Positions 17,657 through 26,192 of a stretch of DNA of 64,000 bases are shown here, one piece after another. Origin of the DNA: R-RK-3 sp963834945 (GTDB lineage Bacteria; Pseudomonadota; Alphaproteobacteria; Rhizobiales; Rhodomicrobiaceae). Every line of letters begins with the position of its first letter. Position 1 is the first letter of the stretch. The position numbers and the translations under genes are program-made. The notes beneath the pieces are model-generated. The model saw only the letters and a program-made list of their open reading frames with translations, was not told the origin of the DNA and made no database searches. Where the stretch lies: assembly GCA_963834945.1 (NCBI GenBank), contig CAWIDT010000009.1, forward strand, positions 1 to 64,000, read 5' to 3'.

Positions 17657-18109
17657 TTAGCGGAGATAAGGGCAGAGCCGCTTTCTCCCGCTGTAGGTCG
17701 TGTAGAGGCCCGTGCTGCGCTCGAACGAGCGATATCTCGCATCGCAGCGATCGATCGCATCGTAGGCCGAGCCCTCGCTCAAGCCGCCGGCGACCAGCGA
17801 TCCGATCAGGCCGATTGCCAGCCCGGCACCAAAATCGCCGCCACCGTAATAGCCCCGGCGATGGTGCCCATGGTGGCGCCAATGGCGATTATGCCCGCGC
17901 CAATGTCCACGCCGGTGATGGTTGCGCCAATGACGCCGATGGTGGCTGCGCGCACGCACCTGGACAATGTTGCCGCCGTCCGCCAGCTGCGCCGCCGTTG
18001 CGGCACCCGCGCCGGGCGGGGCCGGTGTTGCAAGCGCGGCGCCGGCTGGCAGTGCAAGAAGCCCCGCCATGATAATCGCCATGCCACGCTTTATAGCTTT
18101 ATTGCTCAT
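17657..18109 (-). CDS. BA14K-family secreted protein
   Basis: The 150-residue product has a signal peptide (RGMAIIMAGLLALPAGAALA, cut after about residue 28). A His/Arg-rich segment follows (residues about 55-85, HHRRHWRNHHRRGHWRGH), then a glycine-rich helix, and the C-terminal block RCDARYRSFERSTGLYTTYS ending RKRLCPYLR, which is the BA14K signature of Hyphomicrobiales. Members have been linked to lectin-like or immunoreactive surface functions in Brucella. It stands alone with its own terminator. The His/Arg repeats may bind metal or acidic polymers, but this is inference. Confidence 0.8.
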   Translation of the reverse strand: MSNKAIKRGMAIIMAGLLALPAGAALATPAPPGAGAATAAQLADGGNIVQVRARSHHRRHWRNHHRRGHWRGHNRHWRHHGHHRRGYYGGGDFGAGLAIGLIGSLVAGGLSEGSAYDAIDRCDARYRSFERSTGLYTTYSGRKRLCPYLR

Positions 18110-18367
18110 CTGTTCTCCTCTTGAAGGATGGATTAGATTTCCCCACAGAACATTTGAGGGGAATGAGTCGTTGTGCCCTGGGTAAACGTCAATAGCAGCA
18201 GTTTCGTTCCGAAATGTTTGAGATCATTTTATACTTTAATGACTTTGTGTATCGCAAATATATTGCGACATACATTGATACATAAAAATTTAGTAAAAAT
18301 AACACAGATAGATCGTCGTCGGTCTTTACGTTTCCATGGGCTTGAGGACCGTTTGGCTTTGTGCCGG

Positions 18368-19111
18368 TTATTTCAGCAGCCAGCGAAATGCCCGGCGCAA
18401 TTCGTGCACGCCGTTGCTCGCGTACCAGCGCCCATGCGCTAGGATCACGCGCTGCGGATCCCATCCGATCATGCGCTCGACCGCCGGTTTCAGCTCGCTT
18501 CGGGAGAAGGTAAAGCGCATGTCGCGCGGCATCTGCCCGTCGGGGTCCTGAACGCTGCCGGCCCAGGTAAGAAAGCGCATGAAAAATCCCGAGAGCTTGG
18601 CCGGCTCGAAATTCTCGATGAGGTCCGTGAGGATCAGCGTTTTGCTGGCGCGGTGGAAGAATTCCACTTCTGTCATATAGCTGCCCTCGATCGGCAAAGT
18701 CGCGATCTCGCGGTCCCACGGGTGCTCGCCGGTGCCGGCCAGATCGGCGGAGGGGAAGTCGATGCGCCCCTTGGCTTGCTCGCGGATGCGGGGCGCGAGC
18801 CAGATTTCTGCGGCGGGAAAAGCACGGTGCCAGTCCGGAATCCACCAATAATGAATGCGGTTCGGGCCGATGATCCAGGACGGCGTGCCCACCGCTTCGA
18901 TCTCGCCTTGCAGCTCCGGCGTCAGCTGCGTCGGGGAATGAATGAACAGCTTGCCGCCCGCAAGTCGGATGACGGTCATTCGGGTGGGAAAGGGCATTTT
19001 CAACCAGGGCAGCCCGAAACCGATTATCGGGCCGTCAACGATCCAGACATTGTCGGCAACGGGCTTGAGCGTGTTCAACGGCGGATAGCTGACGGGGTGC
19101 TGGCAGGACAT
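18368..19111 (-). CDS. DUF4336 (metallo-beta-lactamase-like) protein
   Basis: The 247-residue protein starts LNTLKPVADNVWIVDGPIIG, and continues with RMTVIRLAGGKLFIHSP, then IGPNRIHYWWIPDW and EFFHRASKTLILTDL. This pattern, a metallo-beta-lactamase-like fold with a degenerate metal site, is typical of DUF4336. There is no signal peptide. It lies between the BA14K gene and the pyruvyl transferase gene, on the same strand as both but with gaps, so it is probably transcribed alone. The biochemical role is unknown. Confidence 0.75.
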   Translation of the reverse strand: MSCQHPVSYPPLNTLKPVADNVWIVDGPIIGFGLPWLKMPFPTRMTVIRLAGGKLFIHSPTQLTPELQGEIEAVGTPSWIIGPNRIHYWWIPDWHRAFPAAEIWLAPRIREQAKGRIDFPSADLAGTGEHPWDREIATLPIEGSYMTEVEFFHRASKTLILTDLIENFEPAKLSGFFMRFLTWAGSVQDPDGQMPRDMRFTFSRSELKPAVERMIGWDPQRVILAHGRWYASNGVHELRRAFRWLLK

Positions 19112-19235
19112 GTTTCGGGTGAGTCCTTCGCTTGGCAGAGCCGGATCGCTGCTTCAATTGGGCGCGGAGGGCCTTCCCCTTAAAACACGGCGGGCGCCGC
19201 ATCGTTCGAGGCCGTGACACATTATGCCGGCACGC

Positions 19236-20597
19236 CTATAGCAGCGCGGCCCGCAGATGCCGCTCCTGCTCCGCAAGCTGCTCGCGAAATCGGGCGGTTT
19301 TCTGGACGATCCCCGGCACGTAATCGCCGCGATCGCGCATCAACGCCTCGAATTGCGCTTTCAGCTTATCGAGATCGAAGCTTTCAATATGCTGGTGGAA
19401 CGCGCCAAGGCCCATATCGGCCAGCAGCACGTCGTTCTTTCTGGCGTAGCTGAGCGAGATGACCGGCCGGCCCATCATCAATCCGCAGACCGCATTGTGA
19501 AAGCGGGTGGCGACCAGCAGCTCGGTCTCGCTGATCTGCTGCATCACTTGGGTAAGCGACTGCGCGTGCTCGGCGACCACATGATCGGCCAGGCCCGCCG
19601 GGCCTGCGCCGATCGCCTGGGACACGTCCTTCAGGGCCTGCACGTCGCCCTCGTCTCCCATGATCAGCCTGACGCTATAGCCCTGCTCAACCAGCCAGGT
19701 CACGAACCGCGTCATCTTGGCGATATAGGCGCTGTAGATCTCCCGGCCGTTCGCCTGGGAATGCTTCCACCCGGCATAGCCCATCAGGCCGACGCCGATC
19801 ACCTTGCGTCCTGCGCCGGAGGGCATCGCGGATGCAGGCAGCGGCAGCCGGAACGCCAGATCGGGCGTCAGGATATCGCCGGGGCGCGTCAGGCCGATGG
19901 CCTCCATATAGGCTTTGGAATTTGCATCACGATAGGAACGATAGCGCGCCATCGCCGCGGCGGAGCGCATCAGCCAGCGGCTGAGCGGATGATGGATGGG
20001 GCCGGCGCCGATGCTGACAAAGGCGAAGGGCGTCCGCGCCAGCCGGCAGGCGAGCCCCCAGCGAAACAGATGATAGGGCATGTCGCGCCAGCGCTCGCCG
20101 AAGTCGTCCAGCATTCCGGTACCGGGCACGATGATGGTGTCGAAGCGTCTTGCCGCCTGGATGGTCCAGACCCATTCCCGGACGCGGAATAAAATCCGCA
20201 GGCTGAGTTTGTTCGCCAGCCTCAGCCAGCGGTTCTGCGGCGCTGAACATTGGATCGGCAAGGTGGGGAGGCCGAACCGGGCCTCTACGCTGTCCGGTCC
20301 GTTGCAAATCACATGCAGCTCGGCGTCGGGACAGTCCGAACGGAGAAAGTGGACGAAGCTTTCCATTGATCCGTCATTGCCCAGATTGCCCGAGCCGAAC
20401 AACCCGAAAATGCCGATCTGTGGCCGGGCGGCAGGCGATGCGCCAAGGACGTCCGCGCCGCCGCGCCGCCCGCCCCGGAGACGCGCCGTCAGGGCCGAGG
20501 TGCCTGATTGCAGGTGCAATGGCTGCGGCGCCGGTACGCCATCGGACATGTCCGATGTGCTGGAGCGGTTCGAGGTGGTGTCTGATGGTGCGGTCAT
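19236..20597 (-). CDS. polysaccharide pyruvyl transferase family protein
   Basis: The 453-residue protein has a disordered N-terminus (about 60 residues), then IGIFGLFGSGNLGNDGSMES, the glycine-rich start of the GT-B-like fold, FDTIIVPGTGMLDDF, and the late block LLVATRFHNAVCGLMMGRPV with its conserved Arg-Phe-His, as in PF04230. Such enzymes move pyruvate from phosphoenolpyruvate onto exopolysaccharide or capsule sugars. No other polysaccharide gene is adjacent, so the acceptor is unknown. The ATG at 20597 has a weak ribosome binding site. Confidence 0.8.
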   Translation of the reverse strand: MTAPSDTTSNRSSTSDMSDGVPAPQPLHLQSGTSALTARLRGGRRGGADVLGASPAARPQIGIFGLFGSGNLGNDGSMESFVHFLRSDCPDAELHVICNGPDSVEARFGLPTLPIQCSAPQNRWLRLANKLSLRILFRVREWVWTIQAARRFDTIIVPGTGMLDDFGERWRDMPYHLFRWGLACRLARTPFAFVSIGAGPIHHPLSRWLMRSAAAMARYRSYRDANSKAYMEAIGLTRPGDILTPDLAFRLPLPASAMPSGAGRKVIGVGLMGYAGWKHSQANGREIYSAYIAKMTRFVTWLVEQGYSVRLIMGDEGDVQALKDVSQAIGAGPAGLADHVVAEHAQSLTQVMQQISETELLVATRFHNAVCGLMMGRPVISLSYARKNDVLLADMGLGAFHQHIESFDLDKLKAQFEALMRDRGDYVPGIVQKTARFREQLAEQERHLRAALL

Positions 20598-20723
20598 TGG
20601 ACTTGGTGCAGCCTTTGCGAGAGACGGGTCAATTCGGTATTCGGCTTAAGCGGCCGCGCTTCGCGACCTGTTCGCACGTCCTCGCCGGATTTGCTCTCCG
20701 GCATTTTGCTTAGGCCTTCCTAC

Positions 20724-23243
20724 TTATGCGGAGCGGGCCAGATCGCCATGATAGTGTGGCTCGGTGTGCGAGGCCTCCACCACCTCGCAGAACCGCCGAA
20801 ATTCCGTCTGGACCTCGAACATCATGCCCGGCGCATCGCCCTCATGATCGCCGCGCTCCAGCCGCTCCACGGTGCGGAGCAGCCGTTTGGCGCCGGCCGT
20901 GCACGCACTGCTCTTGATGGCGTGGAGCGCGTCGCCGATCTGCTGGCTGCGCCGCGCCGCAACGCCCTGGCGCAGCAGCTCCAGATTGCGGCTGACATCG
21001 CGTTTGAAGCTGGCAACGAAATGATTTTCGAACTTTTCTTCGCCGAAGAGCTGGCGAACGAAGGCGATGCGGGCGTCATCGGCAACCGGCTCGTCCAAGG
21101 GCTCCGTCTCGGCATTTTTGGCCGCAGCGGCGTCGCCCCTCGCGGAGGCGTTCTGCGCGTCGGCGACCACGCCGCGCAGCTGTTCGAGCGTGACCGGCTT
21201 GCCCACGACCTCGTCCATGCCGGCGCGCAGACACTCCTGTCGGGTCCGCTCCGAGACGTCCGCCGTCAGTCCGATCACCGGGATGCGCGCGCCGCTGCCC
21301 AGCCCACTCTTATAGGTCCGGCATGCCTCGATGCCGCTCATGCGGGGCATGTTGACGTCGAGAAACGCCATCTCCGCCTCGCCTTCCAGCAGATGATGAA
21401 GCGCGTCCTCGCCGGTCTCGGCAAGGATCACCCGGTGCCCGTCCAGCTCCAGCATGCGCTGGGTGACGTCGCGGTTGAGCGCATTGTCGTCGGCGACCAG
21501 AACGGTCAACCGCCGCACGAGCGCGGTCACGGCAACGGGTTCGGCGTCGAATTGCTGGGTCACGCGCCAATGCCAGCGCCCGATCGTTGCGATCATCGCC
21601 TCCAGTTCGCCATGCTGCGACGGCGTCACCACCGCGCTCGCGGCGCTCGCGATTTCGCCGGCGGGATCGGGGATGCCGCTTAGCACGATGAGCGCGGGTG
21701 GGCGCTCTTCCCCCGTCAGCAGGGTCCGCAGGCTCGTACACGTTTCCTCTTCCGCCTGCTCGATGTCGATGACCACGACATGCGCCGACAGCGGCGGCTT
21801 GCCTTCCGCAGGGTGGGCCAGGAGCTCCGCGGCGCCGGGCGCCGATGCGGGGGGCGGTCGTCCCGGCGGCGGTGAAAGCCACAAGACCGGCGCGGCGTGA
21901 GCGAGCGGTGCGGGCAGGGTCTCACCCCCGGCGGCGGCCTCGACCGTCACCGGCAAGCGAGCCCAGAAACGCGACCCTTCCCCAAGCCGGCTTTCACATC
22001 CGAGGCTGCCCCCGAGCAATTCGGCCAGCGAACGGCACATGGACAGGCCCAGCCCGACGCCCGGTTCGGTCAATGCGCGATGGTCGTCGCCCCGCACGAA
22101 ACGGTCGAAAATGCGTGCTTGCGCTTCCGGTGAAATGCCGTCGCCCGTATCGCGCACCTCGATCAGCAGCTCAGGATGCCGCGTGCCCTGCGTGACCCCA
22201 ACGGTCAGCCAAACGCTGCCTGACCTGGTATATTTGACGGCGTTGGTAACGAGGTTGAATGTGATGGTCTGGATGTGGTCCGGATCGGAACACATCGCGG
22301 CGGGCAGCGCCGAGGCGAAGCGGACGTGAAACGCCAGGCCCTTCTGCCGCGCCAGCGGATCGATGATCGCCTTCACCTCGGCGAGCATGTCCAGCATGTC
22401 GAAAGACCGGTCGCGCCGCTCCGCCGCGCCGCTTTCGATGCGCTGGAAGTTGAGAATGGTATCGACCATGCGCAAAAGCCGCCCGGCGGCGAGCTCGGTC
22501 GAAACCGCGCTGAAGCGCTCCTTGCTGCTGGTGGCGGTGATCCGGGAAAGTTGCGCCAGGCCCAGTATGGCGTTCAGCGGCGTGCGCAGCTCATGACTCA
22601 TCATCGACAGAAATTCGGTCTTGGCGCGGCTCGCGGCTTCGGCCTCGTTCGTGGCGGCGCGCAAACTCCTGATGAGTTTGGCGACATAAAACGGGATCGC
22701 GACGATCGCCAGCGTCAGGCCGGCCGAGAACTGCCAGGCATCCCGCCAATACGGCGTCAGCATCGCCATGACGATGAAGCAGCCCGCATTGGCCGCGATG
22801 GCGCCATACATATAGCCCAGGCCAAAGCGAAACCCGTTGCCGAGCGTCACCCAGATATAGACCGGGAAGAACATAGCGGCCGACCGCTCGCCGAAGCCGA
22901 GCAGCAGGCTGAGCGACATCGCGTCGGCGCAGATCGACGCCGTCCGCCGTTCCAGCCGCCGATGCGGCCATAGCGCCAGATGCACCAGAAACCCGGCGCC
23001 GAACGTCCAGGCGCCGAGCAGCAGCACGACGATAACCGCCGCCGACCGCGCGTCATGGTTTTCGAGCAGATAGGAAATCGCGGCATAGGTTGTGATGACG
23101 AAGCCGAGGGCGAAGCGGACGACGATCTGGTCGAATTCCAGCGTCTCGGTCCGGCGTGCCCTGGCGATCGCGCTGCAAAACCGCCGCCAGGACGAGGCGA
23201 GGCGGCGCGAGTGGAGCTGCAGGGCGGGCGGGGGAGCGGGCAA
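20724..23243 (-). CDS. rpfC: RpfC-like hybrid sensor kinase, DSF receptor candidate
   Basis: The 839-residue protein has about five membrane helices (residues 39-190), a HisKA domain with His217 in MSHELRTPLNAIL, an ATPase domain (FNLVTNAVKYT, VRDTGDGIS, GVGLGLSMC), a degenerate receiver (about 485-560), a true receiver with Asp629 in FLDVNMPRMSG, and a C-terminal HPt domain with His774 in ALHAIKSSACTAG. This five-helix-HK-REC-HPt order is that of RpfC, the sensor of diffusible signal factor. An rpfF gene lies 2 kb away. Translation probably starts at TTG 23243, four bases after the stop of the upstream kinase, implying coupling. No RpfG gene is visible here. Confidence 0.8.
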   Translation of the reverse strand: MPAPPPALQLHSRRLASSWRRFCSAIARARRTETLEFDQIVVRFALGFVITTYAAISYLLENHDARSAAVIVVLLLGAWTFGAGFLVHLALWPHRRLERRTASICADAMSLSLLLGFGERSAAMFFPVYIWVTLGNGFRFGLGYMYGAIAANAGCFIVMAMLTPYWRDAWQFSAGLTLAIVAIPFYVAKLIRSLRAATNEAEAASRAKTEFLSMMSHELRTPLNAILGLAQLSRITATSSKERFSAVSTELAAGRLLRMVDTILNFQRIESGAAERRDRSFDMLDMLAEVKAIIDPLARQKGLAFHVRFASALPAAMCSDPDHIQTITFNLVTNAVKYTRSGSVWLTVGVTQGTRHPELLIEVRDTGDGISPEAQARIFDRFVRGDDHRALTEPGVGLGLSMCRSLAELLGGSLGCESRLGEGSRFWARLPVTVEAAAGGETLPAPLAHAAPVLWLSPPPGRPPPASAPGAAELLAHPAEGKPPLSAHVVVIDIEQAEEETCTSLRTLLTGEERPPALIVLSGIPDPAGEIASAASAVVTPSQHGELEAMIATIGRWHWRVTQQFDAEPVAVTALVRRLTVLVADDNALNRDVTQRMLELDGHRVILAETGEDALHHLLEGEAEMAFLDVNMPRMSGIEACRTYKSGLGSGARIPVIGLTADVSERTRQECLRAGMDEVVGKPVTLEQLRGVVADAQNASARGDAAAAKNAETEPLDEPVADDARIAFVRQLFGEEKFENHFVASFKRDVSRNLELLRQGVAARRSQQIGDALHAIKSSACTAGAKRLLRTVERLERGDHEGDAPGMMFEVQTEFRRFCEVVEASHTEPHYHGDLARSA

Positions 23244-23246
23244 GGG

Positions 23247-24905
23247 TCAACCGCCTTCCGGCGTTTGCGCCGATGCTGGGGCCTGCGGCGGTTCCGCGTC
23301 CGCGAGCGCGCTCGGCGGCAAAACGATGCGCACCGCGGTGCCGGTCTTTTTCGCGCTGTCGATTTCGAGCCGGCCGCCGAGCAGCGTCATCAGGCCGATC
23401 GAGATGGGCAGCCCCAGCCCGGTGCCCGGATGCTCGCTACTGATGAAGGCCGATGTCGAAAGCTGGCCGAATTCGGTGACCGCCAGCGCGAGTTCCGCCT
23501 CATCCATGCCGCTGCCCTGGTCGGTGACCGTCATCACCAGCCCGTCGGGCGCCGCGTCGGCCACGGCTATGCGGATCGCGCCGCCCTCCATGCTGTTATT
23601 GGCGTTGGTCACAATGTTGAGGAACACCTGGATCAGCTTCTGCTGGTCGGAGCGGAGCGCCAGATCAGGAATGCCGTCCAGCTCAAGCCGGTTGCCGCGC
23701 TGATCCAGCTGGCTTTTCAGCAGGCTTTTGACGCTGGCAAGGCAGCGGCTAAGCGAAAACCGGTTGAGCCGCACGACATGACGGTTCGCCTCGATCTGCG
23801 AAAAGTCGAGAATCTCGTTGATGATCGTCAGCAGATGCCCGGCGCTCGACTGGATGTCGCCGACATATTCGCGGTAGCGGTCGTTGTTCAGCGGGCCATG
23901 GATTTCGCTGTGGATCGCGTCGGTGAAACCGATGATCGCATTGAGCGGCGTCCTGATCTCATGCGTCATGTTCGACAGGAAGGCGCTTTTCGCCCGGTTG
24001 GCGACTTCGGCCTCGTCCTTGGCCTTCCTGAGGGATTGCTCGGTGTCCTTCAATTGGGAAATTTCGATCCCGGTGTAGACGGTCAGCCCTTCCTTCAGCC
24101 GCCCCCCGGCCGGTTTGGCGATGACGAGAAAGGTCTGCTCGCGTCCGTCCGCGCGCTTCAGGCAGAGTTCGGCGCTGCGGGGCCAGTGGCCTTGCGAGGA
24201 CATGCCGGCCGCGGCGCCGTTCACCTCGGCCGCCAGCCCCTGCACCCGGCGGAGTCCTTCTTCGCCCTCGACGCCAAGAAGATCGAAACAATATTGATTG
24301 GCGAAAACGCCCTCGCCGTCGGCGCTTACGGCGAACACCAGCGCCGGAACGCAGTCGATGATGCTCATGAAGCGGTGCCGGGTCTGCATCGATTCATACC
24401 GCGTTTCGACCAGCTCGCTGCGCAGCGACAGGCTTTGCGAGCGCAGGATCTTCTGATGCTGGCTGAGCCGCAGAAGATTTCTGGTGCGCGCCTTGAATTC
24501 CACGGTGTCCAGCGGGACCATCAAAAAGTCCGTGGCGCCGGCCAGCAGGGCGCGGTGGCGCTTTTCGGTTTCGCTGTGGCTCGACACCACGATCACGGGG
24601 ATATCCTGTAGCGCCGGTATTTGCCGCAGCGCCTCCAGGAACTCGGCCGCGTTCATGCCCGGCATGTTGAAATCGGTGATAACCAGATCCGGCGGGTCTT
24701 CGCTGAATGCAACCAGGGCGCGTTCCGCCGAGGGGAATGTGGCGACGCGTTTTATCTCCGGCAGCAGACCAGCCAGATGTTCCAGAAAGGTCCGGTTGCT
24801 TTCAAGATCGTCGACAATAGCGACGAGGGAGCCGGACGCGGTTGCCGTTTGCTCCTTGCGAAGTACATCCCCGATCTTCCCAGTCTCATGATACGCAATC
24901 GACAT
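23247..24905 (-). CDS. receiver-PAS-histidine kinase
   Basis: The product, taken from ATG 24905 (552 residues), has a receiver domain at the N-terminus (LVAIVDDLESNRTFLE, phospho-acceptor Asp78 in VITDFNMPGMN), a PAS-like segment (residues about 175-285), a HisKA domain with His315 in NMTHEIRTPLNAIIGF, and an ATPase domain (VTDQGSGMDE, GTGLGLPIS). No output domain or membrane segment is present. It is translated just before the RpfC-like kinase, and diverges from rpfF across 270 bases, so it probably acts in the same phosphorelay. An in-frame ATG ten codons upstream (24935) and a far upstream start at 25130 are alternatives. Confidence 0.8.
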   Translation of the reverse strand: MSIAYHETGKIGDVLRKEQTATASGSLVAIVDDLESNRTFLEHLAGLLPEIKRVATFPSAERALVAFSEDPPDLVITDFNMPGMNAAEFLEALRQIPALQDIPVIVVSSHSETEKRHRALLAGATDFLMVPLDTVEFKARTRNLLRLSQHQKILRSQSLSLRSELVETRYESMQTRHRFMSIIDCVPALVFAVSADGEGVFANQYCFDLLGVEGEEGLRRVQGLAAEVNGAAAGMSSQGHWPRSAELCLKRADGREQTFLVIAKPAGGRLKEGLTVYTGIEISQLKDTEQSLRKAKDEAEVANRAKSAFLSNMTHEIRTPLNAIIGFTDAIHSEIHGPLNNDRYREYVGDIQSSAGHLLTIINEILDFSQIEANRHVVRLNRFSLSRCLASVKSLLKSQLDQRGNRLELDGIPDLALRSDQQKLIQVFLNIVTNANNSMEGGAIRIAVADAAPDGLVMTVTDQGSGMDEAELALAVTEFGQLSTSAFISSEHPGTGLGLPISIGLMTLLGGRLEIDSAKKTGTAVRIVLPPSALADAEPPQAPASAQTPEGG

Positions 24906-25173
24906 GGGAAAGCACCGCAACACCTGTTCGGCCATAGTGCGTTTATATAGCCGGTTTACACGATCATCAAAATTATACGGCCCGGTTGGCAAAGGTTGGA
25001 TGAAGTTGCAATTTCTATTTCGAGTTAAGTTTAAGCAATTTCCTGTCCACGCTGGCCGCCGGCTGCGGGTGATGTGCTCATATGGCGAAAAATTCTCTTC
25101 CCACCCGTGCAGGCTTGGAACAGAATGCACTACCTAGGGTTGTGTATGCAAATTCCGGCATTAAAGAGGGACA

Positions 25174-26169
25174 ATGCGCATTTTGATGGACGGCAACAGC
25201 TACACCTGGCCGGTCCAGCCGCTTGTCGGCACCGCCGTTTCTGCGGCGGGCAGCCGGCCGCCGGCTCCGCTCTCTTCGCAGCCATCGGCGATGAAATTGG
25301 CCAGCACCCTCGCCGCCCTCGACCTCGCCGAGCTGAAGCTGGAGATCGATGCGGATCTGGGGGCCGTCTGGTGCTTTCAACAGCATTTGGCGGGCGGCAG
25401 CTTCGTGCCGCGTCTGCTCAACGACATCAGGGCCGTACAGCGCGCGCTTCAGGATTTCCATCGCGACGCGCCGGCCGAAGCCGCCGAGACGGCGCGCTTT
25501 CTAATCTGGGCATCCGGCATGAGGGGCATCTTCAATCTCGGCGGCGATCTGAAATATTTCGAGCAGCTTGTCAGGCAGCATGATTACGCCCGGCTGAAAG
25601 CATATGCGCTGTGCTGCATCGATGTGTGCTTCATGAATTACAGCGCCCTGCATTCGCCCATGCTGGTCGGGTCGCTGGTAGCGGGCGATGCGCTGGGCGG
25701 CGGCATGGAATCGGCTCTGTCCTGTGATTTCATCCTCGCCGAAGAGCAGGCAAAGTTCGGTCTCCCGGAAATGCTCTACGGTCTTTTTCCCGGCATGGGG
25801 GCATATTCGTTCCTCATGCGCCGTGTCGGGCAGGCGAGGGCGGAGACCTTCATCCTCGAGGGCAACCTGCACAGCGCCGGCGATCTTCACGCGCTGCAAC
25901 TTGTTGACAAGGTGGTCCCGAAGGGCACCGGACGGCATGAGATGGACCGGCATCTGGTGAAGCTGTCCCGCCGCTTCAACGCGACGCTGGCCATGTACAA
26001 TGCGCGCCGGCGCAGCTTTCCGATCACCTTTCAGGAAATGGCGGATATCGCCGAGGAGTGGGTGTCGGTGGCATTGCGGCTGTCCGACACCGATCTGCGC
26101 CGCATGCAAAAGCTGGCCGCCGCGCAAGGCAATCGGTTGCGGTCGGTGACGCAGGCCACGGCGCGTTGA
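25174..26169 (+). CDS. rpfF: RpfF-type DSF synthase
   Basis: The 331-residue crotonase-fold protein carries IFNLGGDLKYFEQLVRQHD, VAGDALGGGMESALSCDF and FGLPEMLYGLFPGMGAYSF. The last two blocks contain Glu179 and Glu199, spaced 20 residues like the two catalytic glutamates of Xanthomonas RpfF, and FPGMGAYSF is close to diagnostic. It dehydrates and releases 3-hydroxyacyl-ACP as a cis-2-unsaturated fatty acid signal. The N-terminal extension of about 35 residues is unusual. Translation starts at ATG 25174 after GAGGG. It diverges from two sensor kinases, one RpfC-like, forming a quorum-sensing locus. Confidence 0.88.
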   Translation: MRILMDGNSYTWPVQPLVGTAVSAAGSRPPAPLSSQPSAMKLASTLAALDLAELKLEIDADLGAVWCFQQHLAGGSFVPRLLNDIRAVQRALQDFHRDAPAEAAETARFLIWASGMRGIFNLGGDLKYFEQLVRQHDYARLKAYALCCIDVCFMNYSALHSPMLVGSLVAGDALGGGMESALSCDFILAEEQAKFGLPEMLYGLFPGMGAYSFLMRRVGQARAETFILEGNLHSAGDLHALQLVDKVVPKGTGRHEMDRHLVKLSRRFNATLAMYNARRRSFPITFQEMADIAEEWVSVALRLSDTDLRRMQKLAAAQGNRLRSVTQATAR

Positions 26170-26192
26170 TGGCGCCGCTGCGCCGCTCTAGA

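Noticed and set aside
22980..24611. 543-codon plus-strand open frame opposite the sensor kinases
   Set aside because: It is the antisense of two well-defined kinases, rich in Arg/Gln/His/Ala, with no motif; long antisense frames are expected at this G+C.
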